Of a stretch of 64,000 nt of DNA, positions 48,719-56,955 are shown piece by piece. The DNA is taken from the NCBI GenBank assembly GCA_032117595.1, contig JAULYZ010000032.1, positions 59,135 through 123,134 on the forward strand, given 5' to 3'. The position numbers and the translations under genes were made by a program. Under the pieces are notes generated by a model, which was given only the letters and a program-made list of their open reading frames with translations, ran no database searches and had not been told where the DNA came from. Position 1 is the first letter of the stretch. Each line of letters opens with the position of its first letter. Source of the stretch: WLJO01 sp032117595 (GTDB lineage Bacteria; Actinomycetota; Acidimicrobiia; Acidimicrobiales; Ilumatobacteraceae).

Positions 48719-50680
48719 GTGCAGCTGTCCTCGATCCGCTCCCCCGACGACCTGAAGACGCTCTCGTACCCCGAGCTCGCCGAGCTCGCGGGTGAGATTC
48801 GCGACTTCGTCGTGCAGGCCGTGAGCGAGACCGGTGGTCACCTCGGCTCCAACCTCGGAGCGGTCGAACTCACCCTCGCCCTGCACCGGGTGTTCGACTC
48901 GCCGAAGGACGCCATCCTCTGGGACACCGGCCATCAGGCGTACGTGCACAAGATCGTCACGGGCCGCCAGGGCGACTTCACCTCGCTGCGTCAGGGCGGC
49001 GGTCTGTCGGGCTACCCGAGCCGCGAAGAGAGCCAGCACGACTGGATCGAGAACAGCCACGCCTCCACGGTGCTGAGCTACGCCTACGGGCTCGCAGTGG
49101 CTCGCGATGCCGGTGTGGACCCGCGGCGTCACATCGTGGCGGTCATCGGTGACGGCTCGATGACCGGTGGTATGGCGTACGAGGCGCTGAACAACCTCGG
49201 CCACTCCAAGCGTCGCGTCATCGTCGTGCTCAACGACAACGGCCGCTCGTACGCGCCCACCATCTCGAACCTCACCGAGTCGCGACCCGACTCGTTCGGA
49301 GAGACGATTGAGCGCGTGGAGTCGACCCTCCCCGAACGCATCACCGAGAAGCTGTCCCAGGCGTTCACCTCCATCCGGCTCAATCCGGTCTACGTCCGTC
49401 GGCAGCGCCGCATCGAGCAGTTCCTGCGCGACATCCCCGTCGTGGGAGAGCAGGCCGAGCGCGGCATGGAGGCCTTCAAGGCTGCGGTACGCGAGTTCCT
49501 CCAACCGCCGTCGTTCTTCGAGGCACTCGGGTGTCGGTACGTCGGTCCCATCGACGGGCACAACCTCGCCGAGCTCGAGCCGGCGCTGCGCAACGCAGTA
49601 GCGCTCTCGAACGAGGGGCCGATCGTGGTGCATGTGCTCACCCAGAAGGGCCGTGGGTACTCGCCCGCCGAGGACGACGACGAGAAACATCTGCACGACG
49701 CCCCGGTGTTCGACCCGTCGGTGGGCCCTCCCAAGGCGGTGCCCACGGGATACACCCAGGCCTTCGCCGATTCCATCCTCAAAGAGGCCGAGGCCGACGA
49801 GCGTGTGGTCGCCATCACCGCCGCCATGCCCGGGCCCACGGGGCTCATCCCGTTCCAGAACCACTTCCCCAACCGCTTCTTCGACGTCGGGATCGCCGAG
49901 CAGCATGCCGTCACCGCCGCAGCGGGTATGGCAATGGGCGGGCTGCGGCCTGTGGTGGCGCTCTACTCCACGTTCCTCTCGCGTGCGTGGGACCAAGTGG
50001 TGTACGACGTCGCTCTGCACCGACTCCCCGTGGTGTTCTGTCTCGACCGCGCCGGTATCACCGGCGACGACGGCCCGAGCCACCACGGCATCTACGACAT
50101 GGCCCTGCTCTCCAAGGTGCCCGGCATGCGCGTGCTCGCACCGTCGTCGGCACAAGAGGTTCAGCAGATGCTGCACGACGCGCTCGAGCTCGTTGTCGAC
50201 GGCCCGGTGATGATCCGCTACCCGAAGGGTGCTGCGCGCCAGGTCGACGAGCACGAGGTCGGCACCGGCCTGCGCGCACGTCGCACCCGAACCGGTGACG
50301 ACAGCGTGTGCATCCTCGCCGTGGGCAAACTCGTCGGCACCGCCGAGCGGGCAGCCGACCTCCTCGCCGCAGAGGGCACGAACGTCACGGTCTGGGACGT
50401 GCGTTCATGCGCACCGCTCGACCGCGCGATGCTCGACGATGCAGCCCGGCACCGTGTGGTGATCACCGCCGAGGACGGAATCCGCGAGGGCGGTATCGGC
50501 ATGACCATCTCCGACCTACTGGTGTCGCACTCCACCCCCGGGGCCACGCGCCCGTATGTCGAGGTGCTCGGAGTGCCCACCACGTTCATCCCGCACTCCA
50601 AGCCCGACGCCATCTTGAAGCGCCTCGGCCTCGATGCCGAGGGAATTGCTGCCACGGTGCGCCGCCTCGTCGGTGCATGA
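48719..50680 (+). CDS. dxs: 1-Deoxy-D-xylulose-5-phosphate synthase
   Basis: A 653-residue transketolase-like enzyme that makes DXP from pyruvate and glyceraldehyde 3-phosphate with ThDP, the first step of the MEP isoprenoid pathway. GGHLGSNLGAVELT, WDTGHQAYVHKI, GDGSMTGGMAYEALNN (ThDP), the pyrimidine domain GIAEQHAVTAAAGMA (activating Glu) and DRAGITGDDGPSHHG are DXS-specific. The GTG at 48719 is placed by the TAGCGT box and by the beginning of similarity; no ATG is available. Its presence implies isoprenoid synthesis by MEP, which makes a mevalonate role for the nearby HMGCS-like gene unlikely. Confidence 0.96.
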   Translation: MQLSSIRSPDDLKTLSYPELAELAGEIRDFVVQAVSETGGHLGSNLGAVELTLALHRVFDSPKDAILWDTGHQAYVHKIVTGRQGDFTSLRQGGGLSGYPSREESQHDWIENSHASTVLSYAYGLAVARDAGVDPRRHIVAVIGDGSMTGGMAYEALNNLGHSKRRVIVVLNDNGRSYAPTISNLTESRPDSFGETIERVESTLPERITEKLSQAFTSIRLNPVYVRRQRRIEQFLRDIPVVGEQAERGMEAFKAAVREFLQPPSFFEALGCRYVGPIDGHNLAELEPALRNAVALSNEGPIVVHVLTQKGRGYSPAEDDDEKHLHDAPVFDPSVGPPKAVPTGYTQAFADSILKEAEADERVVAITAAMPGPTGLIPFQNHFPNRFFDVGIAEQHAVTAAAGMAMGGLRPVVALYSTFLSRAWDQVVYDVALHRLPVVFCLDRAGITGDDGPSHHGIYDMALLSKVPGMRVLAPSSAQEVQQMLHDALELVVDGPVMIRYPKGAARQVDEHEVGTGLRARRTRTGDDSVCILAVGKLVGTAERAADLLAAEGTNVTVWDVRSCAPLDRAMLDDAARHRVVITAEDGIREGGIGMTISDLLVSHSTPGATRPYVEVLGVPTTFIPHSKPDAILKRLGLDAEGIAATVRRLVGA

Positions 50681-50687
50681 TGGCCCG

Positions 50688-51533
50688 GTGAGCATCCACG
50701 ACCCCGCCGGCTCCGGTGCCCGGCCCGCAGCACTCGGGGACCTGTCGAACGAACGATCACTCGCCCTCGAGCTGGCCGACCTCGCCGACTCCATCACCCT
50801 GCCGCGCTACGAGTCACGGGCCTTCTCCGTCGACTGGAAGGCCAACCGCACCGAGGTGACCGAGGCCGACCGGGAGGCCGAGGCTCGCATCGCCGAGATC
50901 ATCGGCTCGGCTCGGCCCTCGCACTCGCTCCTCGGAGAGGAACACGGCCAGCACGGCGACCCCAACGCCGAGTGGCGTTGGGTGATCGACCCGATCGACG
51001 GCACCTCCAACTTCGTGCGCGGTATTCCGGTATGGGCATCGCTCATCGCCCTGGTGCACCGAGTCCACGGTCCGGTGGTGGGCGTGGTGTCGGCACCCGC
51101 TCTGGGTCGCCGCTGGCATGCAGCCACCGGACTCGGGGCCTTCGTGGCGCTGAACGGTCAGTTGCACCGTCTCGCCGTCTCGCCGACTGCCTCGTTGTCC
51201 GACGCCCAGGTGTCAGTCACCTTCAACGCAGGCTGGGACGAGCTCGGACTCACTCCCCGACTCGTGCAGCTCCAGCAGCGGGCGTACCGCGCCCGCGGCT
51301 TCGGCGACTTCTGGCAGCACATGCTCGTCGCCGAGGGAGCGCTCGATGCAGCGGTGGACGCGATCGGCCTGTCGCCCTACGACCTCGCCGCCGTGCAGGT
51401 CGTGGTGGAACAGGCGGGGGGTGCGTTCACCGACCGTCTCGGCGAGCGCACGTACCTGCACGACAGCGCCGTGTCGAGCAACTCGCACCTGCACCAGCAG
51501 GTGCTCAACGTGCTCAACGGTCCTGGAAGATAG
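50688..51533 (+). CDS. Inositol monophosphatase-family phosphatase (HisN/IMPase-like)
   Basis: A 281-residue Mg-dependent phosphatase. EVTEADREAE, GEEHGQ (metal Glu pair), the signature DPIDGTSNFVRGIP and YDLAAVQVVVEQAGG (last metal Asp) are present. In actinobacteria this family includes histidinol-phosphate phosphatase (HisN), inositol monophosphatase and CysQ-like enzymes; sequence alone does not decide. GTG 50688 follows the dxs stop by 7 bp. Its last 20 bp overlap the convergent beta-propeller gene. Confidence 0.88.
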   Translation: MSIHDPAGSGARPAALGDLSNERSLALELADLADSITLPRYESRAFSVDWKANRTEVTEADREAEARIAEIIGSARPSHSLLGEEHGQHGDPNAEWRWVIDPIDGTSNFVRGIPVWASLIALVHRVHGPVVGVVSAPALGRRWHAATGLGAFVALNGQLHRLAVSPTASLSDAQVSVTFNAGWDELGLTPRLVQLQQRAYRARGFGDFWQHMLVAEGALDAAVDAIGLSPYDLAAVQVVVEQAGGAFTDRLGERTYLHDSAVSSNSHLHQQVLNVLNGPGR

Positions 51534-52617
51534 CGAGACTGCCGCGGTAGTTGGCCACCCACACGCGCCGGGTGACGGGGTCGTAGGTGATACCCACGGG
51601 GTGAACACCCTTGGTGTCGAGTCGCTGCAGCACCTTGAGGTCGGAGGTGCGGATCTTGGCAACAGTGTTGCTGCGGTAGTTCACCACATACAGGCTCTTG
51701 CCGTCGTCGGAGAGCACCATGCTGCGCGGCTGCCTACCGCTCGCCACGGTTCGCACCCGTCCGGTGGCGAGATCGATCTTGCGAACCGCGTGTGCGAGAT
51801 TGTTCGACACGTACAGCGTCTTGTTGTCGGGCGACAGGACAAGGTGCCTCGGCGTGGTGCCCCCACCCTTCACGTTGGTCATCTTGTACGTGGTCAGGTC
51901 CACCTTGGTGATGCGATTGCCGCCCATCACAGCCACGTAGGCGTACGCCGAGTCCGAGGTGATGGCGATGCCACGCGGGAACCGTCCCACCGGCACCTTT
52001 GCGAGCGTCACCCCCGAGTAGGTGTTGATCACCGAGACGTTGTACGAGCACCAGTTCGACACGACGAGCCTCGCCCCGTTCGGCGACACGGCGAGGTACT
52101 TGGGCACCGCTCCCACCGGGATCACCTGATCGATCTTCAGGGTCGCGATGTCGATGCGGTAGACGAAGCTCTCGTCCCACCGACCCCGACCGCACTTGTC
52201 GTCGCCGGGCCGGCGGTACCCGCGGCCGTACATCTGATAATTCGACACGTACGCCTTGCGCCCGTCGGGCGAGAACGCCACCTCGACCGGTGAACCCTTG
52301 TAGAGGCCGGTCTTGCCCTTGATGCCGAACTTGGCGAGGTCGACGGTGTCGGGGATGACCTTGACGACCTTGCCCGACCGGTCGAACACCGTCACGTTGT
52401 GGCGGTACATCATGTTCTGGGCGAACACGAGCCCGGTGGGTGAGATACCGAGACTCTTGGTGAACAGACTCCGTCCGGTGATGCGCTTCTCGAACACGAG
52501 CCGCCGTGCCGACGAGTCGACCGTCTGGGCGTTCGCGGGCAACGCAACCGGAACCAGACCGGCAACGACCCCGAACAGGCCGACCGCCGCCAGGGCCAAT
52601 CGGCGGCGGCGGATCAC
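51514..52617 (-). CDS. Secreted YVTN-type beta-propeller protein
   Basis: A 367-residue exported protein. Residues 1-30 are a signal peptide (IRRRRLALAAVG, then ALPANAQ). The rest is a series of about seven 40-residue blades with the pattern VAFSPDGRKAYVSNY, LAVSPNGARLVVSNW, LVLSPDNKTLYVSNN and MVLSDDGKSLYVVNY. There is no catalytic motif; such propellers bind ligands or metals outside the cell, and some are lactonases or nitrous-oxide-reductase-like. The GTG at 52617 overlaps the thiolase stop by 4 bp (GTGA), so a secreted propeller is translationally coupled to a cytoplasmic thiolase. Confidence 0.85.
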   Translation of the reverse strand: MIRRRRLALAAVGLFGVVAGLVPVALPANAQTVDSSARRLVFEKRITGRSLFTKSLGISPTGLVFAQNMMYRHNVTVFDRSGKVVKVIPDTVDLAKFGIKGKTGLYKGSPVEVAFSPDGRKAYVSNYQMYGRGYRRPGDDKCGRGRWDESFVYRIDIATLKIDQVIPVGAVPKYLAVSPNGARLVVSNWCSYNVSVINTYSGVTLAKVPVGRFPRGIAITSDSAYAYVAVMGGNRITKVDLTTYKMTNVKGGGTTPRHLVLSPDNKTLYVSNNLAHAVRKIDLATGRVRTVASGRQPRSMVLSDDGKSLYVVNYRSNTVAKIRTSDLKVLQRLDTKGVHPVGITYDPVTRRVWVANYRGSLAIFQDR

Positions 52618-53810
52618 CCGAGTTCGGTCCCGACCACGCTCACGAAACTCACGCACGCACCCGGCGAGCCGCCGAGGTTGTGGGTGAGCGCCTTGTTCTT
52701 GCCCGACGCGATCGACGAGATCTGACGGGCGCCCGCCTCTCCGCGCAGCTGGGTCCAGCACTCGAAAAGCATACGCAGACCACTGGCGCCGATCGGGTGA
52801 CCGAACGACTTGAGTCCACCGTCGGGGTTCACCGGGAGCTCGCCATCGAGGTCGAAGGTGCCGTCGAGGACGTCTTTCCAGCCGTACCCGCGCTCGGAGA
52901 AGCCAAGATCCTCCATGAGCACCAGTTCGGTGGGCGTGAAGCAGTCGTGCACCTCGGCCATCGCAAGTTCTGCCCGAGGGTTGGTGATACCCGCCTGCTG
53001 GTAGGCGTCGTGGGCGCTGTGCACCACCTCGTCGAACGACGTGTAGTCGTACGACGGATCGATCGGGCCGTCGGCCGGGCCGGCAACGAACGAGAGCGCC
53101 TTCACATACAGGGGCTTGTCGGTGTACTTGTGGGCATCCTCGGCGCGCACGATGATGGCCGCCGCCGAGCCGTCGGAGACACCGGAGCAGTCAAAGATGC
53201 CGAGCGGACCCGCCACGATGGGGCTGCACGAAATGGTCTCCTTGGAGACCTCCTTCTTGAACTGCGCCCGCGGGTTGAGCGCACCGTTGCGGTGGTTCTT
53301 CCAGGCGATGCGGGTGAGGACCTCTTTCAGCTCCACCGGGTCGACGCCGTACTTCTTGGCATACGCCGGAGCGAGGAAGGAGAAGCTTGCCGGGGCGGTG
53401 ACGGTGAGCGGTGTCCCGTCGTGCGCCGGTGAGCCCACCACGAGGCCCGAGTACCCGGAGTCCTTCAGCTTTTCCACGCCGATCGCCATCACGACGTCGT
53501 AGGCACCGGAGGCCACGGCGTAACACGCATTGCGGAAGGCCTCGCTGCCGGTTGCGCAGTAGTTCTCCACATGGGTGACCGGCTTGTGCTGGATCTTCAG
53601 CGGGCGCGAGAGCGTGAGACCCGAGAGACCGGATCCCATCGTGCCGAGCCAGAACGCATCGATGTCGTCGAGCCGTACTCCCGCATTGGCAAGGGCTGCC
53701 GACGACGACTCCACGAGCATGTCGTCGGTGGACTTGTCCCAGTGCTCGCCGAAGTTCGTGCAGCCCATCCCGATGATGGCCACCTTGTCGCGGATTCCGT
53801 GTGACGCCAT
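52614..53810 (-). CDS. Thiolase-superfamily protein, SCP-x/lipid-transfer type
   Basis: A 398-residue thiolase of the SCP-x/Ltp branch. The nucleophile Cys is in NYCATGSEAFRNA, the His in EVHDCFTPTE, and GHPIGASG gives the second active-site His; the C-terminal Cys lies in GGSPGACVSF. These sites are intact. Members cleave 3-oxoacyl-CoA or, with a DUF35 partner, perform retro-aldol cleavage in steroid side-chain degradation (Ltp2/ChsH2). The upstream gene encodes a DUF35-like domain, so a thiolase-DUF35 complex is likely. AAGGAGG precedes the ATG. Confidence 0.9.
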   Translation of the reverse strand: MASHGIRDKVAIIGMGCTNFGEHWDKSTDDMLVESSSAALANAGVRLDDIDAFWLGTMGSGLSGLTLSRPLKIQHKPVTHVENYCATGSEAFRNACYAVASGAYDVVMAIGVEKLKDSGYSGLVVGSPAHDGTPLTVTAPASFSFLAPAYAKKYGVDPVELKEVLTRIAWKNHRNGALNPRAQFKKEVSKETISCSPIVAGPLGIFDCSGVSDGSAAAIIVRAEDAHKYTDKPLYVKALSFVAGPADGPIDPSYDYTSFDEVVHSAHDAYQQAGITNPRAELAMAEVHDCFTPTELVLMEDLGFSERGYGWKDVLDGTFDLDGELPVNPDGGLKSFGHPIGASGLRMLFECWTQLRGEAGARQISSIASGKNKALTHNLGGSPGACVSFVSVVGTELG

Positions 53811-53861
53811 GTCAGTCCTCCTTGTGCCCTGCTGGCGCAGCCGCCGGGCCGGTGATGTGGT

Positions 53862-55274
53862 TCATTCTGCCCCACCGCGGATGGGTCGGGCCTTCCAGAA
53901 GTAGTTGTGCACGCCGTCCTGGGTGTAGAGCCGGCGGAACGTCATCTCCACCCGGTCGCCGATACGGACCTTGTCGGGGTCCACATCGGTCAACTCGCAC
54001 TGGAACCGGCCGCCACCGTCGAAGTCGATGACTGCCGCCACCACCGGCGGGCTGAGGCTGTAGGCGAGTCGGTCGACGGTGTAGGTGGCGATGGTGGCCC
54101 GGACATCGGCCATACTGATCGGCTCCATACGGTCGATCTCCCCGGTGCCGAAGCTCACGCGCGAGGGCGGCAGGTGCACGAACCCGGTCTCGTCACGGGT
54201 ACCGAAGAACCCGAACTTCCACTGGTTGCGGCGCAGGCTCGGGGGCGCGGCCGGACGGTCGGGCTCGGGCCGACGGGGCGGCTCGCGGTGCAGCAGCCCG
54301 CGCCAGGTGAGGTACGACGCGTAGGTGAGGTCGTCGCGCGTGGACGCGATCTGCGATGCCACCGTCGCCCCCTGACGCGCGCGGAACGCAACGAGGTCGG
54401 GCATGGCCCGCAGGAACCACACGCTGGCACCATCGGCCAGGATCACCACGGCAATCGTCTGGCCGGGCTCGGCACGATCCAGCACATCGCACAGGTTCAC
54501 CATCGCCTGCGCCGTACCCGAGTTGCCGATCACACCGGAGAGATCGTCGGCCACCGACTCGGGACGGACTCCGATCGCCTTGGCAGTGGCCTTCGCAGCG
54601 CGCCCGTGCAGCCCGCTGATGATGACGTGGTCGAACGATGCGGCCGAGACGCCGGTGGAGTCGAGGGCCCGCTGGAAGGCCTGCTGGACCAACGGCAGGT
54701 AGGCGTACTCCCCGAAGCGTTCCTCCCACTGCTTCGACGCCACGTCGCCGGGCTCACGCCAACGATCCACGAACTCTGCGGTAGCGAAGGCCCCGCCGAA
54801 CTGTTCGCAGATCACGTTCTGCTCGCCGAAGCAGATCGCTGCAGCGGCATCGCCGCCGTTGGCCTCATCACCGCCACCGGGCAGACCGACGCGGATGTCG
54901 GACACCAGTGCGATCTGTGGACCACCGCTCGCTGCGCCCACCATCGCTGCCACCTGCGAACGCACGGACCCGATGGTGTCGAAGGCACCCGCCCAGTCGG
55001 GCAGTGCGAGCGCGGCGTGGATACCAGTGGCATTCGTCTTGTCGAGATAGGCCGGGGTCGCCGTTGCGAACCAGAGCGTGTGCGGCACGAACCCCGCCGG
55101 CGCTGCGGCGAGCGCAAGACGGCCCGCCTCGACCGCCATCGACGTGGTGTCCTCGTCGTAACTCGCCACGGATCGGGTACCACGCCCTCCGCCGCTGCCC
55201 AGTGCGCTGGTGATGGCGCTGCGCTGCATGCGCCAGTACGGGACGTAGGCGCCGTAACTCACGATTCCGGGCAT
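53862..55274 (-). CDS. HMG-CoA synthase-like protein fused to a DUF35-type OB fold, catalytic and zinc cysteines missing
   Basis: A 470-residue fusion. Residues 1-325 follow the HMG-CoA-synthase/thiolase fold (VSYGAYVPYWRM, ATATPAYLDKTNA, GGDAAAAICFGE, GNSGTAQAMVNLCDVLD). The catalytic Cys of HMGCS, expected near TIGSVRSQVAAM at about residue 105, is replaced (Val/Ser region, no Cys). Residues 350-470 resemble DUF35: WKFGFFGTRDETGFVHLPPSRVSF is where the zinc ribbon should be, but its four Cys are gone, then an OB fold (GRFQCELTDVDPDKVRIGDRVEMTFRRLY). In archaea thiolase, HMGCS and DUF35 form one channelling complex. Here the synthase looks inactive and the fusion may serve as scaffold for the downstream thiolase. 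GGAGAGG precedes the ATG. Confidence 0.78.
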   Translation of the reverse strand: MPGIVSYGAYVPYWRMQRSAITSALGSGGGRGTRSVASYDEDTTSMAVEAGRLALAAAPAGFVPHTLWFATATPAYLDKTNATGIHAALALPDWAGAFDTIGSVRSQVAAMVGAASGGPQIALVSDIRVGLPGGGDEANGGDAAAAICFGEQNVICEQFGGAFATAEFVDRWREPGDVASKQWEERFGEYAYLPLVQQAFQRALDSTGVSAASFDHVIISGLHGRAAKATAKAIGVRPESVADDLSGVIGNSGTAQAMVNLCDVLDRAEPGQTIAVVILADGASVWFLRAMPDLVAFRARQGATVASQIASTRDDLTYASYLTWRGLLHREPPRRPEPDRPAAPPSLRRNQWKFGFFGTRDETGFVHLPPSRVSFGTGEIDRMEPISMADVRATIATYTVDRLAYSLSPPVVAAVIDFDGGGRFQCELTDVDPDKVRIGDRVEMTFRRLYTQDGVHNYFWKARPIRGGAE

Positions 55275-55364
55275 GTGACCTCTCCGAACCTCGGTGTGGG
55301 GCGGACCTGCCGCCCATCCGGCCGAAGCGTAGTCAGACCTCGCCGCCCGCTCCGGGCCCCGACC

Positions 55365-55416
55365 CAGTCACCCGGCCCAGTCACCCGGCCCAGTCACCCG
55401 ACCCAGTAGCCCGGCT
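55365..55416. repeat. Four tandem 13-bp repeats
   Basis: The unit CAGTCACCCGGCC occurs four times in a row (55365, 55378, 55391, 55404). Copies 1 and 2 are identical, copy 3 has one change and copy 4 has three. It lies in the 161-bp gap (55275-55435) between the NfuA stop and the HMGCS-like start on the minus strand, which holds no gene. It sits upstream of the thiolase operon and could affect its promoter or be neutral slippage. Confidence 0.85.
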
Positions 55417-55435
55417 CAGGAGCAGAACGGAACCG

Positions 55436-56104
55436 TCAGGAGTAGTAGGGGTTCTCGCCGGTGGAGTGGTCGGTGACGTCGACCACCTTCACCACGGCGG
55501 GGATGCGCTCGACGAGCATGGTCTGGACGCCGTCCATCATGGTCATGCGGCTCATCGAGCAACCGTGGCAGCCGCCGCCCATGCGCAGGTACGCAGAACC
55601 CTCGCCGTCGTGGCCCACGTAGTTCACGAACCCACCGTGTGCAGCAAGCGCCGGGTTGATCTCGGCGGCAAGCAGTGCGTCGATCTCGGCCGACAGTTCG
55701 TCGTCGTGGACAAGCCCCTCGATACGTGCCGCGATCGGCTTGTTGGGGTTGCGGATGACGAGACCACCCGAACCTGCGTAGTCGAGCACGGCCCCCTGGA
55801 GCTTGTCGATGTCGCGTGCCGGGATGATCACCTTGAGACCACCGTGGGTCCGCACCTCGTCGGTGAAGGCGGCCTTGGTGAACTCGTCGAAGGACAGGTC
55901 GTACTGATAGGTGTCGCCGTTGTCGCCGGAGATCTCGAGTCGCAGGCCGAGCCGCTCGGCATCGGTCTCGTCGGCACGGAGCTCGAGGAGTGTCTTGAGC
56001 GCCGACTCGGTGATGTCGATGATGGGTTCCGATGCCGGCGCAGACGGGGCCAACGGAGACTGCACACCGGCAGCGAGCGGGGATGCCGAACCAGGAGTAT
56101 TCAC
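55436..56104 (-). CDS. nfuA: Iron-sulfur cluster carrier NfuA
   Basis: A 222-residue Fe-S carrier. After a 25-residue Ala/Pro linker, residues 27-125 resemble a degenerate A-type (IscA/HesB-like) domain without its cysteines, as in E. coli NfuA. The C-terminal NifU domain has GGGCHGCSM with the CxxC pair that binds a 4Fe-4S cluster at a dimer interface. It delivers clusters to apoproteins such as aconitase or lipoyl synthase. GTG 56104 is supported by TAGCCT 7 nt upstream. Confidence 0.88.
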   Translation of the reverse strand: MNTPGSASPLAAGVQSPLAPSAPASEPIIDITESALKTLLELRADETDAERLGLRLEISGDNGDTYQYDLSFDEFTKAAFTDEVRTHGGLKVIIPARDIDKLQGAVLDYAGSGGLVIRNPNKPIAARIEGLVHDDELSAEIDALLAAEINPALAAHGGFVNYVGHDGEGSAYLRMGGGCHGCSMSRMTMMDGVQTMLVERIPAVVKVVDVTDHSTGENPYYS

Positions 56105-56111
56105 AACCCCG

Positions 56112-56117
56112 AGGCTA
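56112..56117 (-). promoter_or_regulatory. -10 box TAGCCT of a leaderless start (nfuA)
   Basis: Minus-strand TAGCCT ends 7 nt before the GTG at 56104 and decides that start. Confidence 0.5.
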
Positions 56118-56130
56118 CCGAGCCGGATCG

Positions 56131-56916
56131 TCAGACAATCGCCGAGACGGGGCCACCACCGTCGCACTCGATGCGCTGACCGGTGACGTACCCCGCACCG
56201 TCGCTGCAGAGCCAGAGCACCACGTTGGCAACATCACGCGGCTGGCAGACACGCCCGAACGGCATCGACGCATCGACCGAGCGGAGATCCTGCAGGTCGC
56301 GGCGACCGGTCATCGCCCGCGCGAGCCGCACGCCCATATCGGTCTCCACGAGCCCGGGGGCCACCACATTCACGTGAATGCCGTAGGCCCGTTCCTCCTT
56401 GGCGAGGGTGAAGGCCAGTGCCTCCATTGCTGCCTTCCCCATGTTGTAGGGGGCGCCGTTCACACCCATCGTGCGACCAGCCACCGACGAGATCATCACG
56501 ATGTCGCCGCGTCCGCGCGTGCGCATCGAGGGCAGTACGAGCCTGCAGAGGTGGTGCGGGCCGATGGCGTGCGTCCCGAGCAGGCGCGCAACCTCGCTGG
56601 GATCGGTGTCGGCAACGGGGAGACCGCGCGACGCAACCCCCGCGTTGCACACGAGGATGTCGATGTGGCCGAAGTCGGCGAGCACGGCGGCCACCATCGC
56701 CGCATCGGCATCGGCATCGTCGATGGAGGCGGCATACGCCCGTGCGACGCCCCCCGAGGCAACGATCGCATCAACGGTCGAGGCGGCTGACTCGGCGTCC
56801 TTGCGGTAGTTCACCGCGACCGCCGCACCCTCTGCGGCGAGCAGCTCGGAGATGCCGCTGCCGATGCCCCGCCCACCACCGGTGACCAGCGCAACCCGTC
56901 CCGTCAACTGACCCAC
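56131..56916 (-). CDS. SDR-family oxidoreductase (FabG-like)
   Basis: A 261-residue classical SDR. VTGGGRGIGSGI (NADPH site), CNAGVASRG, SSVAGRTMG with the Ser and APYNMGKAAM with YxxxK are intact; the end VTGQRIECDGGGPVS is FabG-like. It may reduce 3-oxoacyl thioesters or another ketone. GGGAGGGGAACG before the GTG at 56916 is a strong ribosome-binding site that decides the start. It is divergent from the CDF gene and lies 26 bp upstream of nfuA, which has its own promoter. Confidence 0.9.
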   Translation of the reverse strand: MGQLTGRVALVTGGGRGIGSGISELLAAEGAAVAVNYRKDAESAASTVDAIVASGGVARAYAASIDDADADAAMVAAVLADFGHIDILVCNAGVASRGLPVADTDPSEVARLLGTHAIGPHHLCRLVLPSMRTRGRGDIVMISSVAGRTMGVNGAPYNMGKAAMEALAFTLAKEERAYGIHVNVVAPGLVETDMGVRLARAMTGRRDLQDLRSVDASMPFGRVCQPRDVANVVLWLCSDGAGYVTGQRIECDGGGPVSAIV

Positions 56917-56955
56917 TGCCGTTCCCCTCCCGTCCGTGTGCCAACCTAGTGATTC

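Noticed and set aside
48659..50254. In-frame extension of the SDR gene (47879-48658) that would triple its length
   Set aside because: It reads antisense through dxs, has no family features, and the TAGCGT box plus the MANLFDLTGK start place the real start at 48658.
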